The position numbers and the translations under genes are program-made. Below are positions 1 through 12,662 of a DNA stretch of 64,000 nucleotides, piece by piece; the first letter of the stretch is position 1; every line of letters starts with the position of its first letter. The stretch comes from Manis javanica (Eukaryota > Chordata > Mammalia > Pholidota > Manidae), in the NCBI RefSeq assembly GCF_040802235.1, contig NC_133158.1, positions 161,545,401-161,609,400 on the forward strand. Direction: 5' to 3'. The notes under the pieces were generated by a model. It saw only the letters and a list, made by a program, of their open reading frames with translations. It had not been told where the DNA came from and ran no database searches.

Positions 1-545
1 TTGTGTGTCTGTAAGTTTGACTAATCTAGGTAATCACATAAGTGGAATCATATAATACTTGTCCCTTTGTGACTGGCTTATTTCACTTGGCATAATGTCT
101 TTAAGGTCCATCCATGTAGTAACATGTATCAGAATTTCCTTCCTTTTTAAGGCTGAATAATATTCCACTTCATATGTATCACATTTCATTTATCTGTTCA
201 TCTAGACACTTGAGTTTCTTCTACCTTTTGGCTGTTGTGAATGTGAATAAAGCTGCTGTGAACATGGATGTACAAATATCTGTTTGAGTCCCTGCTTTCA
301 CTCTTTTTGGGTATATACCAAGCAGTGGAATTGCTTCATCAGAGGGCATTCTGTTTTTAATTTTTCAAAGAACCGCCAAACCATTTTTCAACAGAGGCTA
401 CACTGTTTTACATTCCCCCTAGCAATGCACCAGGGTTCCAATTTCTCCACATCCTGGCGAACACTTGCTTTGTTCTGTTCTTGTTTTTTTATAATGGCCA
501 TTGTAATAGGTGTGAAGTCTCAGTTTTGTTTTTATTTATTATTTA
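1..545 (-). mobile_element. L1 fragment (old subfamily, ORF2 3' part)
   Basis: Plus-strand text such as GGCTGAATAATATTCCA and TGGGTATATACC is the reverse complement of the C-terminal part of L1 ORF2, so the element points to the minus strand. It has no intact frame, runs off the left edge, and is more diverged than the next element. Confidence 0.85.
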
Positions 546-1172
546 TTTTATTTTTGCTATACACTCCTATGAAGGTTTCACATGAATAACAATGTGGTTA
601 CTACATTCACCCATATTATGGACTCCTCCCATACCCCATTGTAGTCACTGTCCATCAGGGTATTAAGATGCCACAGAGTCCCTATTTGTCTTCTCTGTGC
701 TACACTGTCTTCCACATGATTCCCCCACACACCATGCATACTAATCATAATAACCCTCAATCCCCTTCTCCCTCCCTCCCCATCCACCCTCTCCCACCCC
801 TCCCCTTTAAGTGACCACTAGTCCCTTCTTGGAGCCTGAGTCTACTGCTGTTTTGTTCCTTCAGCTTCCTTCATTGTTACATTCCACAAATGAGGGAAAT
901 CATTTGGTACTTGTCTTTCTCTACCTGGCTTATTCCACTTAGCATAATACCCTCCAGCTCCATCCAATGTTGCTGCAAATGGTAGGATGTTTCTTTCTTA
1001 TGGCTGAAGAGTATTCTGTTGTATATATGTACCACTTCTTTATCCATTCATCTATTGATGACACTTCGATTGCTTCCATATCTTGGCTATTATAAATAGT
1101 GCTACAATAAACATAGGGGTGCATATGTCTCTTTGAATCTTAGAACTTATATTTTTTGGGTAAATTCCTAGA
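546..1172 (-). mobile_element. Lineage-specific L1 3' end, 5' truncated
   Basis: The T-rich start at 525-556 is the reverse-complemented A-rich tail. It is followed by the 3' UTR signature (CAATGTGGTTACTAC, CAGTCACTGTCCATCA-like, AGTCCCTTCTTGG) and the ORF2 C-terminus, ending at TTTTTTGGGTAAATTCC. The same 3' UTR recurs at 2316, 2970, 21470, 51780, 52800, 55920 and 58260. Confidence 0.85.
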
Positions 1173-2315
1173 TAACTCCAGTTCCTTTAAACTCTCGCCT
1201 TCAACCATCTGAATGTAGCCATCACTCGCCTCAGTATTCAGATGATCATTAATAATATCGGTACCCTAACAGCTTTGTGTTTGACCCTTGAGGATATATA
1301 CTCAAGAGCTTCTTGTGGGCCTATTTAATATATGTCCCTGGACCAGCAGCAATGAAATCACCTGGGAGCTTGTTAGAAATTAAGAATCTCAGGCCAGAAT
1401 GTGTTTTAGAAAGACCCCATGGGGATATGTTTGTACATGAAAGAAGCACTCCTCTAGGTATATGCAGAAAAGAGGTTGCTAGATCGAAGGGGAGGCGCAT
1501 CTTCAGTGTTAGATATTTGCCAACTTTCTCTCAAGGTGGCTGTACCATTATAAAGTTTGATCTGCAGTAGAGTTCTTTTCCTCAAATCCTCAACATTTGA
1601 TATAGCTGGGATTTTAAAGTTTTGCCAATCTGATGGATTTTAGCAGTTGGTATCTCATTTTAATTTGATTTTCTCTGATTGCTAGTAGAGTGTCTTACAT
1701 GTTTTTTGGCCACAGATTTCCTTTTCCAAGGATTACCTTTTCACTTCTTTTGCCTATTTTTCTATTGAGATTTTTTATATTTTCTAATAGATTTGTAGTT
1801 CTTCACATCCAGAACCAGTCCATTGACTGCAGCAGTACAGAGTGTGCAGTAGGCCAAAAAGCCGTCCAGTTATCCCTTCAGTTTCACAGTATCTAATCCC
1901 TGTAGGGAAGCTCTGAGGGCAAGGACTACAGACTGCTGTATCCCCCGGGACTTACCATGCCCTTCACAGGTGATAAGGCAGTGAAATTCGTATTACTGCA
2001 GCTCAGAGAGAGGTCTAGACTGGAGATACACATGTGAGCATCATCAGCATATAGAGGAGATGTAAAGCAATAGGAACTTAAAGAGATAAAGAAAAGGAGC
2101 CTAAGATTAAACCCTGAAGAGCTACAGCTCTTGACCCTGGCTAAGGACAAGGGGAGTCTTCACTACGAAAATCCTGAAGCTATGAAACAAAAGACAGACA
2201 TTTGACTATCGAGAAATTTAAAGGTTGTATAGTAAAAGATACCATAAACAAAATTAATGTACAAACAATAGACTTAGGGAAGTATTTGTAATGTAGATGA
2301 CAAGGGTCAACATAA
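1173..2315. other. Spacer with ancient repeat scraps
   Basis: No gene is visible. About 1335-1400 resembles the non-autonomous hAT-Charlie family whose reverse complement reads AATTTGCATTTCTAAC. Around 1990-2100 (CATCAGCATATAGAGG) there is a trace of another old dispersed repeat that I cannot name. The remainder looks unique and AT-rich. Confidence 0.4.
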
Positions 2316-2935
2316 AAAACAATGTGGTTACTACTTTCACACACATCGTGTCCCCCCCATGCCCCATTGCCGTCACTGCCCATCACTGTAGTAAGATGCC
2401 AGTCACTATTTGCCTTCTCTGTGCTACACTGCCTTCTCCATGATCCCCCCACAACATCAGTACCAATCATAATACACCTCAATCCCCTTCTTCCGCTCCT
2501 TCTCACCCGCCTTCCCCCACCCCTATCCTTTGGTAACAGCCAGTCCCTTCCTGGACTCTTGAGTCTGTTGCTGTATTGTTCCTTCAGTTTTGCTTCATTG
2601 TTACACTCCACAATGAGGGAAATCATTTGCCTTTGGTACTTGTCTTTCTCCACCTGGCTTATTTCACTGAGCATAATATCCTCCAGCTCCATCCATGTTG
2701 TTGCAAATGGTAGGAATTGTTTCTTTCTTACAGCTGAAGACTATTCCATTGTGTATATGTACCACATCTTTATCCATTCATCTACTGATGGACACTTAGC
2801 TTGCTTCCATTTCTTGGCTACTGTAAATAGTCCTGCGATAAACATACGGGTACATATGTCTTTTTCAATCTAAGAAATCATATTCTTTGGGTAAATTCCT
2901 AGGAGTGGAATTCCCAGGTCAAATGGTATTTCTTT
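2316..2935 (-). mobile_element. Lineage-specific L1 3' end, 5' truncated
   Basis: It has the same 3' UTR as the copy at 546, starting at AACAATGTGGTTACT, followed by the end of ORF2 in reverse complement. It stops at TCAAATGGTATTTC, where the next L1's T-rich tail begins, so the two are abutted or nested. Confidence 0.85.
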
Positions 2936-5290
2936 TATTTTTATTTTTTTCATTTTGATATCATTAATACACAATCACACGAGCAACATTGTGGTTACTA
3001 GATTGCCCCCATTATCAAGTCCTCATCGGTTATCCCATCACAGTCACTGTCCATCAACATAGTAAGATGCTATAGTTACTACTTGTCTTCTCTGTGCTAT
3101 ATTGCCTTCCCCATGCTCCCCACTACGTTATGTGTGCTGATTGTAATGCCCCTTATTCCCATTCACCCTCCCTTCACACCGACACTCTCCAGCCCCTTTC
3201 CCTTTGGTAACTGTTAGTCCATTCTTGGGTTCTGAGTCTGCTACTGTTTTGTTCCTTCAGTTTTTGCTTTGTTCTTTTGCTTCACAGATGAGTGAAATCG
3301 TTTGGTACTTGTCTTTCTCTGCGTGGCTTATTTCACTGAGCCTAATACCCTCTAGCTCCATCCATGTTGTTACAAATGGTGGGATTTGTTTTCTTCTTAT
3401 GGCTGAATAATATTCCATTGTGTATATGTACCACCTCTTTATCTATTTATCTACTGATGGACACTTAGGTTGCTTCCATTTCTTGGCTATTGTAAATAGT
3501 GCTACGATAAACATAGGGGTGCATGTGTCTTTTTCAAACTTGGCTACTGCATTCTTAGGAGTGGATGTTGAATTTTGTCAAATGCTTTTCCAGCATCTAT
3601 GGATATGATCATGTGGTTTTTATCTTTCTTTTTGTTGATGTGGTGGATGATGTTGATGGATTTTCTAATATTGTACCATCCTTGCATCCCTCGTATAAAT
3701 CCTACTTGATCATGATGATCTTTATGATGTATTTTTTAATTCGGTTTGCTAATATTTTGTTGAGTAATTTTGCATCTATGTTCATCAGGGATATTGGTCT
3801 GTAATTTTCTTTTTTGGTGGGGTCTTTGCCAGGTTTTGATATTAGAGTGATGCTGGCTTCGTAGAATGAGTTTGGAAGTATTCCCTCCTCTTCTATTTTT
3901 TGGACAACTTTAAGGAGAATGGGTATTATGTCTTCTCTAAATGTTTGATAAAATTCACCAGTGAATCCATCTGGTCCAGGGCTTTTGTTCTTGAGTAGCT
4001 TTTTGATCACTGATTCAATTTCGTTGCTGGTAATTGGTCTGTTTAGATTTCCTGTTTCTTCCTTGGTCAGCCTTGGAAGGTTGTTATTTTTCTAGAAAGT
4101 TGTCCATTTCTTCTAGGTTACCCAGTTTGTTAGCATATAGATTTTCATAGTATTATCTAGTAATTCTTTGTATTTCTGTGGTGTCCTTCGTGATTTTTCC
4201 TTTCTCATTTCTTATTCTGTTGATGTGTGTAGATTCTCTTTTTCTCTTAAGAAGTCTGGCTAGGGGCTTATCTATTTTATTTTCTCAAAGAACCAACTCT
4301 TGGTTTCATTAATTTTTTCCATTGTTTTATTCTTCTCAATTTTATTTATTTCTTCTCTGATCTTTATCATGTCTCTCCTTCTGCTGACTTTGGACTTCAT
4401 TTGTTCTTTTTCCAGTTTCAATAATTATGACTTCAGACTATTCATTTGGGATTGTTCTTCCTTCTTTAAATAGGCCTGGATTGCTATATACTTTCCTCTT
4501 AGAACTGCTTTTCCTGATCCCACAGAAGTTGGGGTGTTGTGCTGTTTTGTTTCCATATATTGTTTGATCTCTGTTTTAATTTGGTCATTGATCCATTGAT
4601 TATTTAAGGAGCATGTTGTTAAGCCCCCATGTGTTTGTGAACCTTTTTGTTTTCTTTGTACAGTTTATTTCTAGTTTTACACCTTTGTGATCTGAGAAGT
4701 TGGTAGAATTTTATTACTTATTTTCTGTCTCGTTGATCTATCCTTTGGAGTGACTGGAGTGTTGAAGTCTCCTAGAATGAATGCATTGCATTCTATTTCC
4801 CCTTTTAATTCTGTTAGTATTTGTTTCATATATGTACATTCTCCTGTGTTGGGTGCATATTTATTTATAATGGTTATATCCTCTCAATGGATTGACCCCT
4901 TATATGTATTGTCCTTCTTTGTCTCTTGTGACTTTCTTTGAAGTTTTTTTTGTCTAATACATTACTGCAACTCCTGCTTTTTTCTCCCTATTAGTTGCAT
5001 GAAATATCTTTTTCCATCCCTTCACTTTTAGTCTATGTATGTCTTTGGGTTTGATGTGAGTCTTTTGTAGGTAGCATATAGACGGATCTTGTTTTTTTAT
5101 CTATCAGTGACTCTGTGTCTTTTGATTGGTGCATTCAGACTACTTACATTTAGGGTGATTATCAATAGGTATGTACTTATTGCCATTGCAGGCTTTAGAT
5201 GCGTGGTTACCAAAGGTTCAGGGGTAACTTCCTTAAAGTTTTCCAAAAAATGTATGTTCAGTTCTGAATGAATTATAAATTTCAATGAAT
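2936..5290 (-). mobile_element. L1 with internal deletion in ORF2
   Basis: The 3' UTR (2960-3250) and ORF2 C-terminus (to about 3545) are followed directly by reverse-transcriptase sequence (3702-4010 minus, containing [13 protein letters not shown] and [16 protein letters not shown]). Endonuclease sequence follows, to the ORF2 start near 5190 (LLIITLNVSSLNAPIKRHR). The part of ORF2 between RT and C-terminus is missing, and frames are broken throughout. The 5' end is truncated just upstream of ORF2. Confidence 0.88.
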
Positions 5291-5908
5291 ATTTTAAAGT
5301 ATACTCACAGAAAAGTTTTTTACATCACTACACACACCCATATACACCACAGATCCCTTCCTTGGGATGGATAAAGTTATACAAGTATGGACACAATACA
5401 AACAAGTAACATGAGTTACCTAGTGGAGATGGGGAATGAGGTTGATGATGGGATGGGGGCAATCAAACTTCAACAAAAAAAAGATTTCACTTTTAAAAAC
5501 TAAGCATTTATTATCGCATTTATGCACTTATGTAACACATTTTTATAAGAAATGTACAAAATAAAGAGATTGAATGGAGGAGGAAGTATTAGTGAAATAG
5601 ACCAAAGTGTTTTCAGATGGTAGAAAATCCTAAGATGTAAAAAGTATTACGAAGAGGAGTAGTCACCCATCAAATTACTGCTGAAAAGATGGGAAACATG
5701 TTAACTGAAAAATATCCATTAGAAATGACAAAACTGAGGATTTTGGTGACAGAATTAACAAAATCAGTCCCAATAAAATGAGGCAGTAGCCATATTAAAG
5801 TGGATGAAAAGTTAGTAGGGGAGGGAAAAAGTAGAAAAGGTAATGCTGACAACTCTTGTTAACTTGAAGAAATGAGTCAAAATATAAAATATCTTTTCTT
5901 CTGAAGAC
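5291..5908. other. AT-rich spacer, no gene seen
   Basis: AT-rich sequence with a short A-tract near 5476. I recognise no repeat family and no coding frame. Confidence 0.4.
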
Positions 5909-5913
5909 ACCAG

Positions 5914-6347
5914 TGTGGATAAAATGAGAGTTCCTGTGGCCAGGATTCTCACCTGGCCATGGTTGACTAGCTCACTGCACACCTGTGGGCAATACATGGC
6001 TGTTGACTATAAAAAGAGCTCTGCCCAGTGCTCTGGGTGCAACATGGTGGCAGGGCTGCAAGGCTGCAGGAGAGCAGAGCAGAGGCTGGAGTGGTGGCAG
6101 CGCCAAGGATAGAGGCCCAGAGGACAGCTGTGTGGGATGGCTGTGCAGACAGAGGGGCCCAGAAGCAGAGACTGCCTTGTTGCATACAGACTTGCTCTGA
6201 GTGAATGGGATTCTAGTGACTGACCTGCCACCTGGAAATAAAGTTGGGTATAACCTTTTCCCCCCAAAGAACGTTTTGCTGTCAATTTCTTTGGTCACAG
6301 TGAATCCATAGCGAACTTGCCTGGGGCTGAAACCCATTGGCAAGACA
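5914..6347 (+). mobile_element. Solo LTR, endogenous retrovirus (copy 1), 5-bp TSD
   Basis: It starts TGTGGATAAAATG and ends CAAGACA, the TG...CA termini of retroviral LTRs. The direct repeat ACCAG flanks it exactly (5909-5913 and 6348-6352), a 5-bp target-site duplication typical of ERV-L and some class I elements. Inside, TATAAAAAGAGC (about 6008) serves as TATA box and AATAAAG (about 6237) as poly(A) signal. No internal viral genes adjoin it, so it is a solo LTR left by recombination. Open frames on both strands inside it are chance. Confidence 0.85.
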
Positions 6348-6352
6348 ACCAG

Positions 6353-6640
6353 AAAACTAAAACTACCTTTGCTGTCAAACATTTTGAAACCTCCCACACT
6401 TAATTACTTAAGGTGTAGGAGAAAAGAGAAACCTACAGTGGTTAGTCCAGTACTTGAAACCATTTAACCCTGGAAATGTTTACTGATTCCACAACAGGAG
6501 GCCAAGAGTCTAAACAGCACTTTTGACAGCCTTACAAGGCTACAGAAACAAAACTTGGGGTACTGGAATGCCAGTTAGGGGGGACTCTAACAAAACTCAC
6601 ACATTTTAGATTAGGACTCCATAGGAGGATAACTTGAAAA
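6353..6640. other. Unassigned spacer
   Basis: Mostly unique-looking sequence between the solo LTR and the old L1. No gene or named repeat recognised. Confidence 0.35.
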
Positions 6641-7492
6641 ATAAAAATAAATAAAGAGCTGATCTGTTCTTGAAATTAGAGTTACCTTGGATATAAGTAT
6701 CCCACATAAGTAAATATGCAAGCAAATGAGACAGGACCACATGAACGGGCATCAGCTGAAGTAACAAATAATAGAAACAGATCCACAGGGGCTGCAGATT
6801 AAGAGTTCATTAGATATAATGCTTAACTATGCTAAAATGTTTCACATAATAAAAGACAACTCTGAATATTTCAGAGGGAGCAGGAAAATAAGACAGAATA
6901 ATTTTTAAAAAGCCAAATTCAAACTAGAATTGAAAAATACAATAATGAAATTAGTAACTCAAAATCAGAGAAATGATAAACTGGATAATGAAAGAGAAGA
7001 AAATAGAAGAAAAATAAGAGAGATTATAGAGTAATGAATAGACTACATAGCTAAAGATCAAATATGTGTAAATGGAGTTCTAGAAGGAGAGTATTATGCA
7101 GATGTGAAGCAAATTTTCCAAATTATGAAAGGTAGCAGACTATAGATTGAAGAAACTCTGCAGACACCACACAGGAAAAACACAAAGAAAACCACCCCTA
7201 GGCATATCATAGCAAGACTGCTAAAAACCAAAGGAAAACAGAAAATCTTTAAAAGCACTAAAATAATGTTAACTTTTCAAGAGAAATAACAAAAGAAAGA
7301 AGACAATGGAAACAATCCCTTCAAAAGTGTTGAAATAAGTAACTACCGACCTAAATTTCTGTAACCAGCAAAACTACCCATTTATCATCAAAAAGTTGAG
7401 GGACTTAATGGAGAGTAGAATTAAAAGAAATATGAAAGAGTGTTCCTTAGTCTAAGAAAAAAATGATTCCAGATGAAAACTTGAAAATCCAG

Positions 7493-7837
7493 TGTGGGGA
7501 AAATAGAAGTTCCTGTGGCCAGGATCCTCACCTGACCCTAAATGTCTTCATGATGTAATTGGCCTGCTGCTAGGCTATTGCTTGCAACACCCTTTGGCAA
7601 TGAGCCATTATTGTCAGTGTTACTATATAAAGAGCCCCTCCTGGTGCTCTGCCCAGAGGCAGAGACAGAGATGGATTGAGAATGCCCCAGAGGCAGCTGT
7701 GATTCCAGCACTCAACCCACCACCATGAGAGTAAAGCTTGGTATAAAACCTTTTATCCCTCATGTTCTGTTATTGTTATTTGGTCTCATTGGATCCAGAA
7801 TGAGCTTGCTCAGGGGAAGCCCCCCTCAGGTGATACA
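7493..7837 (+). mobile_element. Solo LTR (copy 2)
   Basis: It starts TGTGGGGAAAATAG and ends GGTGATACA. Flanks are TCCAG (7488-7492) and TGCAG (7838-7842), a 5-bp duplication with one mismatch. TATATAAAGAGCCCC and a GTAAAG/TATAAAACC polyadenylation region align with copy 1. It lies inside the old L1, so it is younger than that L1. Confidence 0.8.
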
Positions 7838-9415
7838 TGCAGGAAAAAGATGAAAAGCAATAATGATGAAAATGTATGTATATATAAATGAAAAATGGCT
7901 CTATAAAACAATACTTTCTTGTGGGATTTAACACTGATATATAATTAAAATCCAACAACAATAGCATATAGGTTGGAAGAGATGTAAATAGATTTAAAAA
8001 GTTCTAAGGCTCTTGCATTGTCTGGGAAGATAATAAAAGTACCAGTTAACATTAGACCTGAGTAAGTTTAGCATGCAATTTATAATCTACTGTAATCAAT
8101 AAAATAATGGCAAAAGTATACGATTTCCAAATCAATAGGAAAAATTATTTTAGATTTTCGACTGGATAAAAAATGGAAAAGGAACACAAAAGAAGCTAGG
8201 AAAAATAAAACTGCATAGTAAGATGGTTCGCTTAACCCCAAATATATTGGCAATTATACTAAATGTAAATTAATGAAATATTTCAATTAACAGGTAAAGA
8301 GCATCAGAATGGATTAAAACAACAAATAAAACCCCAAACCAACTACATGTAATTTACAAGACAAACACTTATAAGGATTCCAAAATGTTGAAAGAAAAAC
8401 ACACACCATACAAACATGAACCAAATGAAAACTGGTATAATTATATTAATATCAGTTAAAGCAAATATGAAGGCAAAAAGCATTATCAGAAACACAAAGA
8501 ACACTTTAAAATAATTTTTTAAATGACTCAATCTACTGAGGATATAAATCAACTCTAAATTTGTACATACCTAATATTGCCTCAAACTCTATAAAAAAAT
8601 TGACATACATAGAATAGGCAAATCCCAAATCATAGTGGAATATTTTAATGTATCTCTCATAAATACTAGGGAAAAACTCAGTAAAGACAGATAAATTTAA
8701 ACAACACAATTAGCAGAATTGATCTAATGAACATAGGCAGAACACTTAATCTAATAACTACAGAATATGGATTTTTTTCATGTGTACACTGAACATTTAT
8801 AATACTTGACTATACCGTGAGTCATAAAAACAAGTCCCATCAATTTGGAAGAACTGAAATCATACAGATTATTCTATGAATGTCTCAAGCAAGCAATCTA
8901 GAAATCAACAGCAAATGGTAATGAGAAAATCCAAGTGGATTTGGAAACTAATATATTTCTAAATAACCAGCAGGTCACAAAGGGGCCAAAATGGAAATTA
9001 GAAAATATTTTGTCCTGAATGGTGATAAAAAGACTTCAAATCAAAATTTATGGGATGCAGATAAAGATTTTATTATAAAGGCAAAAAATGATCAGGTTAG
9101 TAACCACCTTATAAATTTGGTGGGTGGGAAGAAGGATAACAATAAAACAAATCCAAAGAAGGCAGAAGGAAGGAAATACTAAGGATAGAAGGAGAGTAGA
9201 AAACAAACATACAGCGGAAGATAAAACAAGTCAAAAGTTGATTTTTTGTAAGGACAATTACAATTTAAAAAAATGCTAGTGAGACTAACTAAGAATATAG
9301 ACAAAGGCAGTAAACAATATCAAGAATGAAAAGAGGATACCACTATCAATACTGCAACATTAATAAACTCTTAACACATGAATTACTTTATAAAAATAAA
9401 TTCAAAAATACAGAT

Positions 9416-9747
9416 GGACACAGTCTCTCCTGAGGGGGATTGCCCCCTCACCCCTCCCAACAAGTTCACTCTGGATTCAATGAGACCCAGTAACAACAGA
9501 ACACTGGGGGTAAAAGGATTTATACCAAGCTTTATTCTCACAGTGGCAGGTGCCTCTGGCAAGTCCACAATCCGTCTCTGTCTCTGGGAAGAGCACTGGG
9601 AGATCTTTACATAATGACTCCATCAGTAACAGCTCATTGCCAATGGGTGTGCGAGAATTAGCTTAGCAGGAGGCCAATTACATCATCAAGTAGTTTAGGG
9701 TCAGGTAAGGATCCTGGCCATAGGAACTTCCATTTTCCCTACCGACA
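9416..9747 (-). mobile_element. Solo LTR (copy 3), inverted
   Basis: The reverse complement of copy 2: the gene-strand start TGTCGGTAGGGAAAATGG is at 9747, with GTTCCTATGGCCAGGATCC following, and CCCCCTCAGG near 9434. The CTTTATTCTCAC motif (9532 on) is the poly(A) region in reverse. I found no matching flanking duplication, so the boundaries are approximate. Confidence 0.8.
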
Positions 9748-10199
9748 CATTCCTAGAAAATTATAATTCTTTAAAACAGACATGGTAAGATATAAAAATC
9801 TGAGTATTCCTCTAGTTATTAAAGAAATTATATCCATACCTCTAAGAAAACATCAGACATAAGGTCACTTACAAAATTCTACCAAAATTTTAAGAAATAA
9901 TGCCCATCTTACTTGTGTCTTAAGGTCATAAACATCTTAATAACAAAACCTGAAACAGACATGAAAAGAAATGCATGAGCCAATTACACTGATGCAGATA
10001 GATGTAAAAATCCAAAGTAAAATATTAACAAATAAAATCCGGCAATACATAAGAGAGAAAACACATCAAGTTGGTCTCATTCCAAGAATGTAAACTTGGT
10101 TTAATATTTGAACATCAATCAATGTAACTCACACCAAATGAAAAGAACCATATGATCTTAGTAAAGTGCTTTAAATTTTGAAAAAATCCAGTATCCTTT

Positions 10200-10930
10200 T
10201 GTGATTAAAAAAAAAGTCCTTGGGAATTGTAGAATGCTTTCTGAATTTGGTAAAGATCTAGATACAGAGCAAATATCACACATGAATTGAAAACTTTGCC
10301 TTCCAGATCAGCAAAAGGTTGAATATTTAACCTTTCACTGGAATTCCTAACCAGTGCAAAAGGGCAAGTAAAAGAAATAAAATCTTGAAGGGAATGGAAA
10401 GGAAGAAACAAAGCTATAATTATTAGTAGACAATATATGCAAATCAAAATTATTTCTATAAACACATTGTTAGGATTAGTGCTTAGTGTATTTGCTAAAT
10501 ACAGACATCAATTTATTTGTTGATTGCTCTGAAACTTCACTTGAAACCATATTAAAACACAGGTTGCTGGATTCCATCTCCAGAGTTTCAGATTCAGCAG
10601 GTCTGGAGTGGGGCTCAGTAATTTGCATTTCTAATCAGTTCCCAGATAATGCTAATACTTCCAGTTAGGGGAAAAAAAACTGAAATCTCTGCTACAGATT
10701 TAGATTAAAATAATTTACCAAGAATCTAACAAAAGATATGCAAAACTATCCATAGAAAACCTATAAATCACTGTGTGTATAAAGAAGATTTAAATAAAGG
10801 ATACTCATGTGCCAATCTGCCTCAATGTAATCTATAATTTAATGCAATTCCATTCAAAATGTTCACAGGTTCCTTTTTACAGATCTCAACAAGCAGATTC
10901 TGAAATACATATTGAGGCATCATTGATAAT
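10200..10930. other. Spacer with a hAT-Charlie type fragment
   Basis: About 10545-10665 matches an old non-autonomous hAT-Charlie repeat (CAGAGTTTCAGATTCAGCAG, then AATTTGCATTTCTAATCAG). The rest is AT-rich and may be further old L1. Confidence 0.5.
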
Positions 10931-10931
10931 T

Positions 10932-11072
10932 CTGAGTAAAGAGCATGGACACTTAAGACAGAGTCCCTGAGTTTGAATACTGACCCCTACCCTTCTTTGT
11001 GACTGTGGACAAACTACTTAACCTGACTCAGTTTTCTCATCTGTAAAGTGGGGAAGACCAAATCTACCTATC
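10932..11072 (+). repeat. MIR SINE fragment
   Basis: GAGCATGGACACTTAAGACA, then TGAGTTTGAATACTGACC, ACAAACTACTTAACCT and TCAGTTTTCTCATCTGTAAA follow the MIR core in order. The right side ends abruptly at LTR copy 4. Confidence 0.75.
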
Positions 11073-11378
11073 TGTCTTGCCTGAGGGTTTCAGCCCCAGG
11101 CAAGTTATGGACTCAGTGAGACCAAGAAATGACAAGGGAACACTCTTGGAAGGGTTTATACCTAGCTTTATTCTCCCAGTGGTAGGTCCAGCACTAGAAT
11201 CATGTCTGCATCCAGCAGTCTGCAGGTCTGTGATCCACCTTAGTCTCTGCCTCCAGCCTGAGCACTGGGTAGAGCTCTTTACATAAAGTGACTCAGTCAG
11301 TAATAGCTCATTGCCTACAGTGTGTAAGCATTAGCCTAGCTTTAATCATCAAGTAGTTTAGGGTCAGGTGAGGATTTT
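11073..11378 (-). mobile_element. Solo LTR (copy 4), inverted, 5' end lost
   Basis: It begins TGTCTTGCCTGAGGG. Its reverse complement shares ACTTGCCTGGGGCTGAAACC with copy 1, and TAGTTTAGGGTCAGGTGAGGAT matches copy 3. About 30 bp expected at the high-coordinate end (the GGCCACAGGAACTTCC part) is absent. MIR lies on one side and L1 on the other, so a deletion after insertion is likely. Confidence 0.75.
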
Positions 11379-12662
11379 TGTGACAAAGGTGGATCTACAG
11401 AACAGTTGGGGAAAGGGTTATCTTTCTAATAAAAGACACTGGGACAACTTGGTGCTCATATAAGCACTGCTTGGTGGACAACTTCGGAAAAAAAACTTCA
11501 CTTTATATAGAAAAAGCAATTCCAGATAGATTACAGATCTAAGTGGAATAGGTTAAAAAAAAAAAAAAGCTTTTAGAGGAGAAACTAGGAGAGTATCTTC
11601 ATGTCCTCGGAGTAGGGAAAGATTTCTTAAATACTACACAAGGGATATTAACCATAAAGGAAAATAATGATAAACCTGACAGTAAAATTAAGATCTTGTG
11701 TTATTAGAAGAAACCACTAAGAGAATGAGAAAGACATGCTGAATGAAAAAGATATTTTTAACACATATGACTGACAAAAGGCATGTACACAAAAGTTTCA
11801 CATAAAAAAAAAAACCAAAAGCAAGTAGAAGAACCCTTCCTCAACACAAAAAAACAAACAAACCAAAAAACCAAAAAACCAAAATGAAAGCTAACCAAAT
11901 GAATGGACAAAAGGCTTATGCAGAAATTTCACAAAGGAGAAAAACAAATATGAAGAAGCAATTTAATCTCATTACTAATAAAGGAAATGCAAATTACTTC
12001 ACACCAGTATAGTGAAAATTTGTTAATGGCTGGTTAACTGGGTATTGGTGAGAATGTAGAGCAACAAGAATTAAGTATTGGATGAAGAGTAAATTGGTAC
12101 AATCACTTATTTTAGCATTATTTACTCAAAATAAAGATATGCATAATCCATGACTCCATCAACTTGAATCTCAAGTATATACATCCAAAGATATATGTAC
12201 ACATGTGAACCAGGAGATAAATTATAATTATCATAGCAGCATTATTTGTAATAGCCTTAAGCTAGAAACCATCGATGGGTCCCAACAGTAGAAAAGGACA
12301 TGTAAACTATAGGATATCCAAAACAAGGAATACTATACAGTGATGATAAATAACTAGTTAAACTTGCAACTACATGCTGAAACCTGAAACTTAAAAATGC
12401 AATGATGAGTGAAAGAAGCCTGACCCAGGAAGTAGGCTGGCATAACTAACGTAAGGAAATTGATGATGCCCTAAGAGTGATTACCTTGGCAGAGAGGGAG
12501 TCCTGCCCAGGAAAGGAAACTTGTAGGGCTTCTGAGGTGTTGGCTTGGCTATGTTCCCTCTTGTGTGGTGTTACCTGTTTGCTTTAAAATATGCTGCGAT
12601 TTGTATGTTATTGTTTAATGTGCTTTTCAGTATGTGCTGTTTTTCACAATAAAAAAAGGTTG
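11379..12662 (+). mobile_element. Old L1, ORF2 3' end and 3' UTR
   Basis: Text such as GGAGAAACTAGGAGAGTATC, AAGGGATATTAACCATAAAGG-like and CAATTTAATCTCATTACTAA tracks the end of L1 ORF2 in plus orientation. The 3' UTR runs to CACAATAAAAAAAGG. It is probably the tail of the L1 that starts near 6640. Confidence 0.65.

Larger units (their letters stand above)
6640..10200 (+). mobile_element. Old L1 (ORF1 to RT region), interrupted by two LTRs
   Basis: A-rich, heavily decayed L1 in plus orientation. ORF1-like sequence lies at 6900-7480, ORF2 endonuclease-like sequence at 8220-8900, and RT-like sequence at 9950-10180 (ACAAATAAAATCCGGCAATA, CAAGTTGGTCTCATTCC). The solo LTRs at 7493-7837 and about 9416-9747 interrupt it. 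No frame longer than about 60 codons survives. Confidence 0.65.

Noticed and set aside
2322..2873. 183-codon plus-strand open frame
   Set aside because: It reads the wrong strand of an L1 3' UTR and the end of ORF2.
5972..6397. 141-codon minus-strand open frame
   Set aside because: It lies almost wholly inside solo LTR copy 1, is rich in Leu, Pro and Ser from GC-rich repeats, and has no splice or family support.
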